Source: Microbacteriaceae bacterium PS02343 (GTDB lineage: Bacteria; Actinomycetota; Actinomycetes; Actinomycetales; Microbacteriaceae). Taken from it: a DNA stretch of 64,000 nt. How positions within the stretch are numbered: the stretch's first letter is position 1; every line of letters starts with the position of its first letter. The notes under the pieces are model-generated. The model was given only the letters and a program-made list of their open reading frames with translations, was not told the DNA's origin and made no database searches. Location: the NCBI GenBank assembly GCA_029959365.1, contig JASCOA010000002.1, positions 1 to 64,000 on the forward strand, written 5' to 3'. Positions 7,241 to 16,452 of the stretch are shown here, in pieces. The position numbers and the translations under genes are program-made.

Positions 7241-7277
7241 GACGAGGGCCCTGGAGCATCGCTCCAGGGCCCTCGTC
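7241..7277. terminator. Strong hairpin between convergent genes
   Basis: A 17-bp perfect stem with arms at 7241-7257 and 7261-7277 around the loop ATC. It lies between hsp20 and the convergent ABC operon, so it can serve both strands. Confidence 0.8.
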
Positions 7278-7315
7278 CGGCTGTCACCCGCGCGGATCGC
7301 CGGTCGGGCGTTCGA

Positions 7316-7954
7316 TCAGCGCAGCTCGCGGTCCCGGTAGAGCCGCGCAGCGACGACGGCTCCGGCGATGATGCCGATCAGCCCGATGGCGAACCCGATC
7401 GCCGCGAGGACCGGGATCGGCGCCGGGGGCGCCACGTTCGAGGTGATGAGGCCGGTCTCCTGGCCGATCCAGGCCAGACCGGCGATGACCAGCGCAGGGG
7501 CGTAGGCCATCAGCCGACCGCGGGAGTAGCCGATGCGGAAGAAGACGGGCAGCTGCAGGGCCACGGCCAGGCCGACGAGGGCGAAGGCGCCGGCGTTCAC
7601 GAGCAGGAGGATCTGCGGGTCGGGCGAGCCGCCTCGCGCGAGCGCGACGAGGAGCGTCGAGGCGTTCGCGACGATCACCGCGATCGCGTTCAGCGCGACG
7701 ATCGCGAGCGTGCGCCCGACGACGATGCTGGTGCGGGAGACCGGCAGGGTGCCGTAGAGGGTGTCGAGGCGCCCCCGCTCGTCGCCGAGGAACGGCGTCG
7801 GCACGAGCAGCATGGTCACGATGGCGGAGGCGGCGATCGCCATGCCCGGCACCGGGAGCACGACGCCGATCACCACGATGAAGGCGAGCGGCAGCAGGGT
7901 CTGGGTGCGGGGCAGCCACGACTGCAGGTCGAAGCGCGCGAAGACGAGGCTCAT
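7316..7954 (-). CDS. ABC-2 type transporter permease
   Basis: Membrane subunit of an ABC exporter, 212 residues with six hydrophobic segments. The PFLGDERGRLDTLYGTLPVSRTSIVVGR loop after the second segment is characteristic of the ABC-2 permeases found beside YtrA-type regulators (PF13346-like). The start ATG overlaps the stop of the ATPase gene (ATGA, 7951-7954). Together with the GntR gene it forms a three-gene cassette. Such systems commonly respond to cell-envelope stress or export peptides and lipids; the substrate here is unknown. Confidence 0.88.
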   Translation of the reverse strand: MSLVFARFDLQSWLPRTQTLLPLAFIVVIGVVLPVPGMAIAASAIVTMLLVPTPFLGDERGRLDTLYGTLPVSRTSIVVGRTLAIVALNAIAVIVANASTLLVALARGGSPDPQILLLVNAGAFALVGLAVALQLPVFFRIGYSRGRLMAYAPALVIAGLAWIGQETGLITSNVAPPAPIPVLAAIGFAIGLIGIIAGAVVAARLYRDRELR

Positions 7955-8826
7955 GCTGCGACCCCCTGGTGCTCGGCGCCGAGGTGGATGACGATGTCGT
8001 CGATGCTGGCGGTGTCGATCACGGTACCGGCGTCGAACACCGCCGAGTCCTCCATCCGCACGAGCGCGGTCCAGCCCGCGCCGCTGCGCTGCACGCCCAG
8101 GACGTGCTCGCGCGGCGGCGAGCCGGCGCCTCGGGCGATCGCGAAGGTCTCGGTCGCCTCGTGCAGCGGACCGCGGTAGGCCACGCGTCCGCCGACGAGC
8201 ACCAGCAGATCATCCGCCAGCGCGTCGAGGTCGGTGGTGATGTGCGTCGAGAAGAGCACGGCGTGGTCGGGGTCGATCATGAAGTCCCGGATGACGTCGC
8301 CGATCTGGCGCCGGGAGGCCGGGTCGAGGCCGCTGGACGGCTCGTCCAGGATGAGGAGCTCCGGACGCTGCGCGAGCGCGGCGGCGAGCGTCAGCTTCAC
8401 GCCCTGCCCTCGGGAGAGCTCGCCGACGCGCTGCGTCCGCGGCACGCCCAGCCGGTCGAGCATGTCGCGCAGGAGCGCGTCGTCCCACTCGGCGTAGAAG
8501 GGGGCGAGCCGGCGTCCGATGCTGTCGACGCGCCACTCCGGTGCCGCGGTCGGCTGATCGAGCACGATCCCGATGCGCGCGAGCGCCTCCGGCGACCCCG
8601 GCGCGCATCCGAAGGTGCGCACGGTGCCGGCGTCCGGTGCGACCAGGCCGAGCAGCGCCCGGATGGCCGTGGTCTTGCCGGCGCCGTTCGGGCCGACCAT
8701 GCCGACCACGCCGCCGCGGGGCACCGAGAAGGAGACGTCCGAGATCCGGAACCCCTCGCGCTGGATGCCGAGCGCTTCGACCCGCACGGGGTCGTGCGCA
8801 GCCGTTCGTATCGTGTCGTCAGTCAT
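7951..8826 (-). CDS. ABC transporter ATP-binding protein
   Basis: Nucleotide-binding subunit of 291 residues driving the neighbouring permease. Walker A GPNGAGKT (about 42-49), signature LSRGQGVKLTLAAAL, Walker B LLILDEPSSGLDP and the switch His in FSTHI are all intact. The last 80 residues form a small extra domain (EHVLGVQRSGAGWTALVRMEDS) usual in this exporter class. ATG 8826 follows GGAGG by four bases and overlaps the end of the GntR gene by eight bases, so the three genes are co-translated. Confidence 0.92.
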   Translation of the reverse strand: MTDDTIRTAAHDPVRVEALGIQREGFRISDVSFSVPRGGVVGMVGPNGAGKTTAIRALLGLVAPDAGTVRTFGCAPGSPEALARIGIVLDQPTAAPEWRVDSIGRRLAPFYAEWDDALLRDMLDRLGVPRTQRVGELSRGQGVKLTLAAALAQRPELLILDEPSSGLDPASRRQIGDVIRDFMIDPDHAVLFSTHITTDLDALADDLLVLVGGRVAYRGPLHEATETFAIARGAGSPPREHVLGVQRSGAGWTALVRMEDSAVFDAGTVIDTASIDDIVIHLGAEHQGVAA

Positions 8827-9196
8827 GAGCCCTCCAGGTCTCATCGATGCGGCGATGGATGTCGTCAGCGGTCAGTCCGGCGTGGCGCGCCGCCGTCAGC
8901 AGCACCTGCAGGGCCGCGTCGACCTGCCCCTCGAGGGCGGCCGCAGCGGTCACCGCGTCGACCTCGCGCACGACGAAGCCGCGCCCGTGCTCGTTGCGCA
9001 CGAGGCCTTCGGCCACGAGGTCGTTGTAGGCGCGGGTGACCGTGATGACGCTCACCCGGAGCTCGGCCGCCAGCTGCCGCAGGGACGGCAGCGTCGCGCC
9101 CGCCGGCGGTTCGCCGGACAGGATCGCCGAGCGCACCTGCGCCTTGATCTGCTGGTAGATCGGCGAGGCCGAATCCGACGAGATGACGAGGCGCAC
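8819..9196 (-). CDS. GntR-family regulator, YtrA subfamily
   Basis: A 125-residue repressor. The winged helix occupies residues 8-75 (SPIYQQIKAQVRSAILSGEPPAGATLPSLRQLAAELRVSVITVTRAYNDLVAEGLV). A short helical dimerisation tail replaces the large effector domain of other GntR proteins, which defines the YtrA group. GTG 9196 is six bases after GGAGT. It is the first gene of the ABC operon and probably represses it through the inverted repeat at 9205-9232. Ligand and inducer are unknown. Confidence 0.92.
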   Translation of the reverse strand: MRLVISSDSASPIYQQIKAQVRSAILSGEPPAGATLPSLRQLAAELRVSVITVTRAYNDLVAEGLVRNEHGRGFVVREVDAVTAAAALEGQVDAALQVLLTAARHAGLTADDIHRRIDETWRAHD

Positions 9197-9204
9197 CGCA
9201 ACTC

Positions 9205-9232
9205 CTACTGTTTATGTACACAAGAACAGTAG
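9205..9232 (-). promoter_or_regulatory. Inverted repeat, likely YtrA-type operator
   Basis: CTACTGTT (9205-9212) and AACAGTAG (9225-9232) are perfect inverted arms around 12 bases containing TATGTACACA. The site lies just upstream of the GTG start and ribosome binding site of the GntR gene, where autoregulation is expected. Confidence 0.7.
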
Positions 9233-9340
9233 CGCGATGAGCGCACGACGTCCAGCCCCGAGGCGCGGACTCGGCCTTGCGCCTTCCGCAACGTCATGTG
9301 GTGCAGTGGATGCATCCCACTCACCGAGAAAGGCCCGCCC

Positions 9341-10204
9341 ATGCTCTCGTCCTTCATCCCGCCGCGTCAGGTCAAGATCGGCGACGCGGCGGCGTTCGTC
9401 GGCACCACGCCGCGAGCGATCCGCCACTACCACCAGATCGGTCTGCTCCCGGAGTCCGAACGAGGCAGCGACGACCGCCGCCGCTACGGCTACGACGAGA
9501 TGATCCGGTTGCTGTGGATCCGCCGGATGGCCGACGCCGGCGTGCCCCTCGACGACGTGCGCGACGCCTTCGCGGACCCGGCCGGCACCGTCGACGGCGG
9601 CGATGTCGCGGGCGTCCTGGCCCGGCTCGAGGGGTCGCTCGCCGCCCGGCAGGCCGAACTCGAGCGGCAGGTGAGCGCCGTGCAGCGGATGCGGGCGCAG
9701 GGCAGCAGGCTCGGCCTGCTCTCCGATGCCGTGAGCGACCGCCTCGCGGATCTGCCCGAGGGCGCGCTGCGGCAGGACGACCTGGACACCCTGCTCGTGA
9801 CCGAGCGGATCTTCGGCTCGCTCGGCGCATCCGTCCAGGCGTCGCGGTTCATCGCTCTGGCCACCGACCCGCAGCTCCGGGAGGCCTCCGACCGGATCGA
9901 GGCCGCCGAGACGGCGCTCGACGACTCGGTCGCCGTCGACGACCCCCGCGTCGCGGAGGTGGCCGCCGAACGGGCCGCCTTCGAGGCCGCCCTCCACGCG
10001 GTCATCGAGAGCTCCGGCCTGGCGCAGGCCGACGACGACCGCTTCGACGCCTGGGAGGAGGCGCACCCCGGTTCCGCCGACGACGGCGCGACGTGCGGCT
10101 CGACGAGCCTCGCCGAGGCCGTCCGGATGATGCCCTACGACTTCTCCCCGGCTCGCGTGCGGTGCATGGAGCTGGCTCAGGAACTGGCTCTCGAGCTCCA
10201 CTGA
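9341..10204 (+). CDS. MerR-family transcriptional regulator
   Basis: A 287-residue regulator. The MerR winged helix is at residues 9-76 (VKIGDAAAFVGTTPRAIRHYHQIGLLPESERGSDDRRRYGYDEMIRLLWIRRMADAGVPL), followed by a coiled-coil-like helix (LARLEGSLAARQAELERQVSAVQRMRAQG). A large C-terminal helical domain (about 125-287) with no cysteine cluster suggests a bulky organic ligand rather than a metal. The ATG at 9341 has GAGAAAGG upstream. It is divergent from the YtrA operon and precedes a multidrug transporter gene by 120 bases, so it may control that pump, although this is only positional. Confidence 0.88.
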   Translation: MLSSFIPPRQVKIGDAAAFVGTTPRAIRHYHQIGLLPESERGSDDRRRYGYDEMIRLLWIRRMADAGVPLDDVRDAFADPAGTVDGGDVAGVLARLEGSLAARQAELERQVSAVQRMRAQGSRLGLLSDAVSDRLADLPEGALRQDDLDTLLVTERIFGSLGASVQASRFIALATDPQLREASDRIEAAETALDDSVAVDDPRVAEVAAERAAFEAALHAVIESSGLAQADDDRFDAWEEAHPGSADDGATCGSTSLAEAVRMMPYDFSPARVRCMELAQELALELH

Positions 10205-10327
10205 ACCGGCAGGGCCGGCTCGATCCTCGTCGGCGGCCGGGCCGCTGCCGCGGGCCGGTACCGTCGGGGCCTCCCTCGGAGTCCGCGCATCCGCTTCGAT
10301 GGGAGCATGCGGAGACGAAGGGATGCG

Positions 10328-11542
10328 ATGACGCTGCGACAGGACGAGCAGGCCGAGCAGGTGCCGACCGGTGCGGGGCTGGGCCGCTGGCTGCCCGTCG
10401 TGCTCGGCATGCTGACGATCTTCGGCCCCGTCTCGGTGGACCTCTACCTGCCGTCGCTGCCGCAGCTGCGCGACGACCTGCAGGTGGCGCCGTCGCTCGC
10501 GCAGATCACGCTCACCGCCTGCCTCATCGGGCTCGCGGCCGGGCAGCTGATCGTGGGGCCGATGTCCGACCGCTTCGGGCGTCGGCGGCCGCTGCTCATC
10601 GGGATCGGCGTCTACATCGTCGCGGCGGTGCTCTGCTCCGTGAGCTCGAGCATCGAGATGCTCATCGCGGCGCGCTTCGTGCAGGGGCTGGCCGGCGCGA
10701 CGGGCATGGTGATCGCGCAGGCCTCCGGACGGGACCGGCTGTCGGGCCCGCGCCTCACCCGCTACTACGGCAGCATCGCGGTGATCACGGGTTCGGCGGC
10801 CTTCGTCGGGCCGCTGCTCGGCGGGCAGCTGGCGGCGCTCATCGACTGGCGCGGCACCTTCTTCGTGCTCGCCGGGGTCGGCGCGGTCGTGTGGCTCACC
10901 TGCGCGCTGAGCTTCACGGAGTCGCTGCCGGCGGAGCGCCGCGTCAAGCACGGCCGCACCGTCGCCGGCGACCTCGGCAGCCTGCTGCGCGACCGCGGCT
11001 ACGCCGCGCCGATGCTGGTCGTCGGGCTCACGGCGGGCGCGCTCTTCGCCTACGTCAGCGGCGCGGCCTTCGTGCTGCAGGAGACCTTCGCGCTCTCCCC
11101 GCAGCAGTACTCCTACGTCATCGCCGCAGGCGCGGCGCTCCTCGTCGCGGGCGGCCTCGTCGGCGGGAGGGCCGGGGCGCGCTGGTCGCCCCTCGCGGTG
11201 CTGCCCTTCGGGCTCGCGATCGCCGGCACCGGCGCAGCGACCACGATCGTCGCCGGTCTGCTCGATCTCGGGCTGCCCGTCGTCATCGCGGCCATCCTGC
11301 TGCTGACGGCCGGCGGCGGCCTCATCGCCCCCTCCGCCACGGCGCTCGCGCTCCAGCGCCGCCCGGAGATCGCCGGCAGCGCCGCCGCCACGCTCGGCGT
11401 CACCCGCTACGGGCTCGGCGCACTCGCGGCGCCGCTCGTCGGCGCGGCCGGTTCACCGAGCACCGTGTCGCTCGGCATCGTCACGCTGACCTGCGTGGTC
11501 GGCGCCGCCATCGCCCGGCGCTGCATCCCGCGGACGGGCTGA
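10328..11542 (+). CDS. MFS drug-efflux transporter, Bcr/CflA type
   Basis: A 404-residue proton-driven efflux pump with 12 membrane segments. FGPVSVDLYLPSLPQLRDDLQ in the first segment, GPMSDRFGRRRPLLIG after the second and ARFVQGLAGATGMVIAQAS in the fourth are the marks of the Bcr/CflA drug-resistance group. ATG 10328 follows GAAGGG; an in-frame ATG at 10307 is possible. Substrates of the family are chloramphenicol, bicyclomycin and similar compounds; the substrate here cannot be predicted. Confidence 0.9.
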   Translation: MTLRQDEQAEQVPTGAGLGRWLPVVLGMLTIFGPVSVDLYLPSLPQLRDDLQVAPSLAQITLTACLIGLAAGQLIVGPMSDRFGRRRPLLIGIGVYIVAAVLCSVSSSIEMLIAARFVQGLAGATGMVIAQASGRDRLSGPRLTRYYGSIAVITGSAAFVGPLLGGQLAALIDWRGTFFVLAGVGAVVWLTCALSFTESLPAERRVKHGRTVAGDLGSLLRDRGYAAPMLVVGLTAGALFAYVSGAAFVLQETFALSPQQYSYVIAAGAALLVAGGLVGGRAGARWSPLAVLPFGLAIAGTGAATTIVAGLLDLGLPVVIAAILLLTAGGGLIAPSATALALQRRPEIAGSAAATLGVTRYGLGALAAPLVGAAGSPSTVSLGIVTLTCVVGAAIARRCIPRTG

Positions 11543-11544
11543 CG

Positions 11545-11566
11545 GCGACGCCCGGCGAGGCGTCGC
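11545..11566. terminator. Hairpin between convergent genes
   Basis: GCGACGCC (11545-11552) and GGCGTCGC (11559-11566) form an 8-bp stem with a six-base loop directly after the MFS stop and before the convergent amidohydrolase stop at 11574. Confidence 0.55.
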
Positions 11567-11573
11567 GGCCGCC

Positions 11574-12842
11574 TCAGCCGACGCGCCCGTCGAGGTCGAC
11601 GAGCACCCGCCCCGACTGCACGACCATGCGCACGGCCCCGTCGTCGGCGAGCCGATCGATCGCGTCGAGCGGATGCGCGTCCGTCACCACGAGATCGGCC
11701 AGCTTGCCGGTCTCCACCGAGCCGATCGAGGCGTCGAGCCCCAGCAGCTCCGCGCCGCCGAGCGTGCCGGCCCGGATCGCGGCGAGCGGGTCGAGGCCCG
11801 CCTCGACGAGCAGGCCGAGCTCGCGCAGGTTGCGGCCGTGCGGGTGCACGCCGGCGTCCGTGCCCACGGCAACCGGCACGCCGGCGGCGATCGCTCGACG
11901 CACCGAGTCGAGGCCGCGCTGCCGCAGCGCGGCGCGCTGCGCCCGCCGCGCTGGCGTCGCGGAGGCGGGCAGCTCGCGCAGCAGGGTGCTGAGCGTCGGC
12001 ACGAGCACGGTGCCGCGCTCGAGCATGAGCTCGATCGTCGCGTCGCTCAGGTCGTAGCCGTGCTCGATGCTCGCCGCGCCACCGAGGACGGCCGCGCGCA
12101 CGGCGGCGTCGGTGTGGGCGTGGGCGGTGATCGGGCGGCCGCCGCGCTCGGCGAGCAGCTCGGCGATCAGGCGCACGTGCCGCTCGGGCACGCCGACGTC
12201 GCCCGGGTCGTCGGTCGGCGAGCCGACCCCGCCCGAGGTCGCGACCTTGATCGCGTCGGCGCCCGTCCGCAGCAGCGCGCGCACCGTGCGGATCACGTCC
12301 TCGTCGGTGTCGACGAGGCCCGGCTCGGGCATGCCCGGGCGCACGGCCCAGGCGGGCAGCGAGCCGTTGGGCAGCTGCGGGTCGGCGTGGCCGCCGGTCG
12401 GCGAGAGCATGGCGATGGCGAGGTGCAGGCGCGGACCGACGGCGGTGCCGGCGGCGACCGCGTTGCGGTAGCCGGGCGTGAGCCCGTCGAGGTCGCGGGC
12501 CGTGGTCACACCGGCGTGCACCGTGGCGCGCAGCACCTCGGCGACCGCGAGCACGGCCTCCTCCGGGAACCAGGCGCGCTGCTCCTCCGGGGCGCCGGGC
12601 ACCATCGCGAGGTGCACGTGCGCATCGACGAAACCGGGCAGCAGGTGGGCTCCGTCGAGGTCGACGACCCGCGCATCCGCATCCGCATCGGCCCGTACCG
12701 GGCCCGCGTAGGCGATGACGCCGTCGCGCACGAGCACCTCGGCGGCGGGCAGCGGCGCTGCGCCGGTGCCGTCGACGAGGGTGGCGCCGAGGTAGCGGGT
12801 GGCGCCCTCGGCGACGGGCGTCAGGGGCAGGCGTGCGGGCAT
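11574..12842 (-). CDS. Metal-dependent amidohydrolase
   Basis: Amidohydrolase-superfamily enzyme (PF01979) of 422 residues that should hydrolyse a cyclic or linear amide with one or two zinc ions. Metal ligands look complete: HVH at 75-77, a Lys in DAIKVATSGG, His in ITAHAHTD, His in IEHGYDL and Asp in VGTDAGVHPHG. The domain order, a small beta-sandwich split between both ends around a TIM barrel, resembles imidazolonepropionase and Xaa-Pro-type dipeptidases. It is the last gene of the peptide-type transporter operon (41 bases after the ATPase gene), so its substrate is probably the imported compound. The start is ATG 12842. Confidence 0.9.
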   Translation of the reverse strand: MPARLPLTPVAEGATRYLGATLVDGTGAAPLPAAEVLVRDGVIAYAGPVRADADADARVVDLDGAHLLPGFVDAHVHLAMVPGAPEEQRAWFPEEAVLAVAEVLRATVHAGVTTARDLDGLTPGYRNAVAAGTAVGPRLHLAIAMLSPTGGHADPQLPNGSLPAWAVRPGMPEPGLVDTDEDVIRTVRALLRTGADAIKVATSGGVGSPTDDPGDVGVPERHVRLIAELLAERGGRPITAHAHTDAAVRAAVLGGAASIEHGYDLSDATIELMLERGTVLVPTLSTLLRELPASATPARRAQRAALRQRGLDSVRRAIAAGVPVAVGTDAGVHPHGRNLRELGLLVEAGLDPLAAIRAGTLGGAELLGLDASIGSVETGKLADLVVTDAHPLDAIDRLADDGAVRMVVQSGRVLVDLDGRVG

Positions 12843-12883
12843 CCGCTCTCCTCGGGTCGGTCGTGCTGCTGGCTGGGCGGTGC

Positions 12884-13657
12884 TCAGCCGGCCAGGCTGA
12901 AGCCGGCCGAACCGGGGTCGGCCTCGAGCAGCCGCCGGGTGTACCAGTGCTGCGGGTCGGCGTAGATGCGCTCCACCGGGCCGGACTCGACGACCTCGCC
13001 CTGGAAGAGCACGATCACCTCGTCGCTGACCCGCTGCACGACCGCGAGGTTGTGCGAGATGAACATCATGGTGAGCCCGAGCGAGGCCTTGATCTCGGCG
13101 AGCAGCTCGAGGATCTGGGCCTGCACCGAGACGTCGAGCGCCGACGTGATCTCGTCGGCGATGACGAAGTGCGGGTCGATGATGAGGCCGCGCGCGATCG
13201 CGATGCGCTGGCGCTGGCCGCCGGAGAACTCGTGCGGGTAGCGGTGCAGCATGTCGGCCTGCAGGCCGACGCGCTCGAGCCAGCCGCCGATGCGCTCCTC
13301 GTGCTCGGCCACGCGGGCGCGCACCGGGTCGACGGCCTCGGCGAGGGTCTGCCCGATCGTGCGCCGGGGCGAGAGCGAGGAGAACGGGTCCTGCGGGATC
13401 ATCTGGATGCGCCGGCGGTAGGTGCGCAGCGCCGCGCGGTCCGCGCTCGCCACGTCGACGCCGTCGACCTCGACGCTCCCGGACGCGATCGGCGCGGTGC
13501 CGACGAGCACCTTGGCCAGCGTCGACTTGCCCGAGCCGGACTCGCCGACGACGCCCACCGTGCGCCCGGCGGCGAGCTCGAACGAGACGTCGCGCAGCAC
13601 GTGCGCCGATCCGTACCGCACGTCGAGCCCCTCGACGCGCACCATCGACGCGCTCAT
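12884..13657 (-). CDS. Peptide-type ABC transporter ATPase (OppF/DppF-like)
   Basis: Second nucleotide-binding subunit of an importer, 257 residues. Walker [11 protein letters not shown]-loop MIPQDPFSSLSP, signature [15 protein letters not shown], Walker B FVIADEITSALDVS and H-loop FISHN are all present, with the C-terminal ADPQHWYTRRLLEADPG tail typical of OppF proteins. ATG 13657 overlaps the stop of the fused permease-ATPase gene (ATGA). With the fused partner it forms the ATPase dimer. Confidence 0.93.
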   Translation of the reverse strand: MSASMVRVEGLDVRYGSAHVLRDVSFELAAGRTVGVVGESGSGKSTLAKVLVGTAPIASGSVEVDGVDVASADRAALRTYRRRIQMIPQDPFSSLSPRRTIGQTLAEAVDPVRARVAEHEERIGGWLERVGLQADMLHRYPHEFSGGQRQRIAIARGLIIDPHFVIADEITSALDVSVQAQILELLAEIKASLGLTMMFISHNLAVVQRVSDEVIVLFQGEVVESGPVERIYADPQHWYTRRLLEADPGSAGFSLAG

Positions 13658-15369
13658 GCGGTCACCTCGTCCTGATCGGCCGCGACGGGCACGGAGACCA
13701 CCGGCGTCGCCGCGAGCAGCTGCTTCGTGTAGGGATGCGTCACGGTCTCCTGCGAGAGCGAGCGCACGTCGTCGATGCGCTCGACGATGCGGCCGTCCTT
13801 CATGACGAGCACGCGGTCGCACAGTGCCCGCACCACGCCGAGGTCGTGCGAGATGAAGAGCACCGCGGTGCCCGACTCCTCGTTGAGGCGCTTCAGCAGG
13901 GTGAGCACCTCGCGCTGCACCGTCACGTCGAGCGCGGTGGTCGGTTCGTCGGCGATGAGCAGCTCGGGCTTGACGCTCATGGCCGAGGCGATCATGGCCC
14001 GCTGCTTCATGCCGCCGGAGAGCTGGTGCGGGTACTGCCGCAGGCGCCCCTCGGGGTCGGTGAGCTTGACCGCGCGGAAGCCCGCGAGCAGGATGCCGAA
14101 GGCGCCGCGCCGGCTGTGCCGCAGGCGGATGCGCAGCACGTCGGAGAGCTGGATGCCCAGGATCAGCGCCGGGTTCAGCGCGGTGCCCGGGTCCTGGTAG
14201 ACGAAGGCCATCTTCTCGGCGAGGGTGCGCTCGGGCACGCGCCCGAGCAGGTCCGTGCCGCCGAGCTGCAGGCGGCGAGCGGATGCGCTGAGCCCCTCGC
14301 CCAGCAGCCGCCCGACCACCGAGGCGGTCACCGACTTGCCGGAGCCCGACTCGCCCACGATGCCGAGCACCTCGCCGCGGCGGATGCTGAACGACACGTC
14401 GTCGACGAGGGTGCGGCCGGTCACGCCGTGGCGCACCGTGATGCCATCGGCGACCAGCACCGCGTCCGCATCCTGCACGGCGGGCTCGCCCTCGATCCGC
14501 TCGAGGCGCGCGCGGGTCGTGTTCGAGCGCGGGTTCGCCGCCGCCGCGAGGCCGTCGCCGACGAGCAGCGCCGCGAGCGAGGTGAAGGTCAGCGCGACGG
14601 CCGGGCCGAGGATCACGACCGGGTTGACGGCGATCTTGCTGAGGCCGTCGTTGAGCAGCGTGCCCCAGTCGAAGGCGGGCGTCTGCGCGCCGAGGCCGAT
14701 GAAGGAGAGGCCCGAGATCTCGACGAGCGCGCCGGAGAACGCCCCGGCGATGAGGATGAGGGTCGGCTCGGCCATGTTCGGCAGCACGTGCCGCAGCGCG
14801 ATGCGGTGAGCGGGCACGCCCATCAGCCGGGCCGTGCTCACGTACTCGCTCGAGGCGATCTTCGCGGCGAGGTTGGCGGTGAGGCGCGCGAAGCCGGCGA
14901 TGTTGGCGACGGCGATCGCGATGACGACCTGCACGACGCCCTGGCCGAGGATGGCGGCCACGATGATGGCGACGAGCATGGTCGGGTAGCTGACCGCGAA
15001 CTCGATCGCGCGCAGACCGATTTCTCGGATGCGGCGGGGCGCGAGCCAGACGGCGACGCCGAAGGCGATGCCGGCCGCCGCCGACAGCCCGGTGGCGATC
15101 GCGGCCATGAGCACGGTCGACTGGGTGGCCACGAGGGTGCGGGCGAGCATGTCGCGGCCGAGCGTGTCGGTGCCCAGCGGGTGCTCGGGGGTGGAGCCGA
15201 GGTTGGGCGTGCCGCCGATCCCGGTGGCCTGACCTCCCATGGCGAGCGGGGCAGCGACGGCGACGATCGCGATGACGCCGAGCATGACGAGCCCGATGAC
15301 GAGCGCCGGGTTCCAGGCGAAGGTGCGCGGCCCGCCGGCGGCGCGGACGGCGGTGGTCGGATCAGCCAC
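13654..15369 (-). CDS. Peptide-type ABC transporter permease-ATPase fusion (DppC-DppD)
   Basis: A 571-residue two-function subunit. Residues 1-280 are a DppC-like permease with six membrane segments and the EAA-type loop (ARLMGVPAHRIALRHVLPNM). Residues 300-571 are a DppD-like ATPase with Walker A GESGSGKS, signature [15 protein letters not shown] and Walker B LLIADEPTTALDV. The linker (about 280-300) is short and charged. No internal stop or start separates the halves, so the fusion looks genuine; fusions of this kind are known in actinobacteria. The GTG start at 15369 overlaps the end of the first permease gene by eight bases. Confidence 0.92.
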   Translation of the reverse strand: MADPTTAVRAAGGPRTFAWNPALVIGLVMLGVIAIVAVAAPLAMGGQATGIGGTPNLGSTPEHPLGTDTLGRDMLARTLVATQSTVLMAAIATGLSAAAGIAFGVAVWLAPRRIREIGLRAIEFAVSYPTMLVAIIVAAILGQGVVQVVIAIAVANIAGFARLTANLAAKIASSEYVSTARLMGVPAHRIALRHVLPNMAEPTLILIAGAFSGALVEISGLSFIGLGAQTPAFDWGTLLNDGLSKIAVNPVVILGPAVALTFTSLAALLVGDGLAAAANPRSNTTRARLERIEGEPAVQDADAVLVADGITVRHGVTGRTLVDDVSFSIRRGEVLGIVGESGSGKSVTASVVGRLLGEGLSASARRLQLGGTDLLGRVPERTLAEKMAFVYQDPGTALNPALILGIQLSDVLRIRLRHSRRGAFGILLAGFRAVKLTDPEGRLRQYPHQLSGGMKQRAMIASAMSVKPELLIADEPTTALDVTVQREVLTLLKRLNEESGTAVLFISHDLGVVRALCDRVLVMKDGRIVERIDDVRSLSQETVTHPYTKQLLAATPVVSVPVAADQDEVTA

Positions 15370-16408
15370 GCTGCTCTCCCAGGGTGCGCGGGTCGAGGAG
15401 ACCCAGGACGATGTCGATGACGAGGGTGATCACGAGCGAGATCAGGCCGATGACGAAGACCGCGGCGCGGATGACCGGGTAGTCCTTGTCGATGGCGATG
15501 GCCTGCACGATCACGCCGCCGAGGCCGGGCCACGCGAAGACCGCCTCGGTGATGAGGGCCGAGCCCAGCAGGGCGGTGAGGATGATGCCGGCCAGCGTGA
15601 GCGCAGTGGTCAGCAGGTTCGGCAGCATGTGCTTCGCGTAGAGCGAGAGCGCCGGCAGCCGCCATCCGCGCGCCGTGCGCATGTAGTCCTGCTCGAGGAT
15701 GACCGCGGTCTCGCGCCGCACGATGCGGGCGACCGAGCACGCGCCGCCGATCGTGAGCGCGGCGATCGGCAGGATCGCGGCGGTGCCGAAGTCGTAGGCC
15801 GGCGAGTAGGCCGGCGGCAGGATGCGCAGGGTGACGGCGAAGACGACGACGAGGCCGGTGGCGAAGACGTAGGTGGGCACCGAGGAGATGACCCCGGTCG
15901 CGCCGGTGAAGGCGAGGTCGAGCCAGCGGCGGCGGTCGCCGCGGGTGGCGACGCCGACCGCCATGCCGAGGGCGATGCCGATGACGAGCAGCAGCACGAC
16001 CGAGACGACCGTGATGGTCATCGTGTACGGCACGGCCGCGCCGACGACGTCGAGCGACGGCACCCGGTAGCGGAACGAGTCGCCGAAGTCGCCCTGCACG
16101 ACACCGAGCAGGTACTGCCCGAGCTGCACGATCACCGGCTGGTCGAGGCCGAGCTGGGTGCGCACGAGCTCCACCTGGGCGAGGGTCGCGTTCTCGCCGG
16201 CGATGGCGGTGGCCGGGTCGCCCGGGATGAGCTGCACGATGAGGAAGGTCACCAGCACGAGCAGCGCCAGGTTGACCACGAGGCCGCCGGCGCGGCGGAG
16301 CAGGAACCTCCGCCAGGCTCCGGCCAGGGAGGCGGCGCGCGGTGCGCCGGGTTCCAGGGGTGCGCCCGGACCGGGCGCCGAGGGGGTCTCGGTGGAAGTG
16401 GTGCTCAT
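15362..16408 (-). CDS. Peptide-type ABC transporter permease (DppB-like)
   Basis: A 348-residue inner-membrane subunit. After an extended Pro/Ala-rich cytoplasmic N-terminus of about 35 residues there are six membrane segments. FLIVQLIPGDPATA, the periplasmic loop, the EAA motif (TARGWRLPALSLYAKHMLPN) and the closing LGLLDPRTLGEQRG are family hallmarks. ATG 16408 follows GAGAGGACC. An upstream in-frame extension crosses the binding-protein gene and is not real. It pairs with the permease half of the fusion protein. Confidence 0.92.
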   Translation of the reverse strand: MSTTSTETPSAPGPGAPLEPGAPRAASLAGAWRRFLLRRAGGLVVNLALLVLVTFLIVQLIPGDPATAIAGENATLAQVELVRTQLGLDQPVIVQLGQYLLGVVQGDFGDSFRYRVPSLDVVGAAVPYTMTITVVSVVLLLVIGIALGMAVGVATRGDRRRWLDLAFTGATGVISSVPTYVFATGLVVVFAVTLRILPPAYSPAYDFGTAAILPIAALTIGGACSVARIVRRETAVILEQDYMRTARGWRLPALSLYAKHMLPNLLTTALTLAGIILTALLGSALITEAVFAWPGLGGVIVQAIAIDKDYPVIRAAVFVIGLISLVITLVIDIVLGLLDPRTLGEQRG

Positions 16409-16452
16409 GAGGGTCCTCTCGGCGGTCCGGTCCGGGCGGTGCTGCGGGTCGG

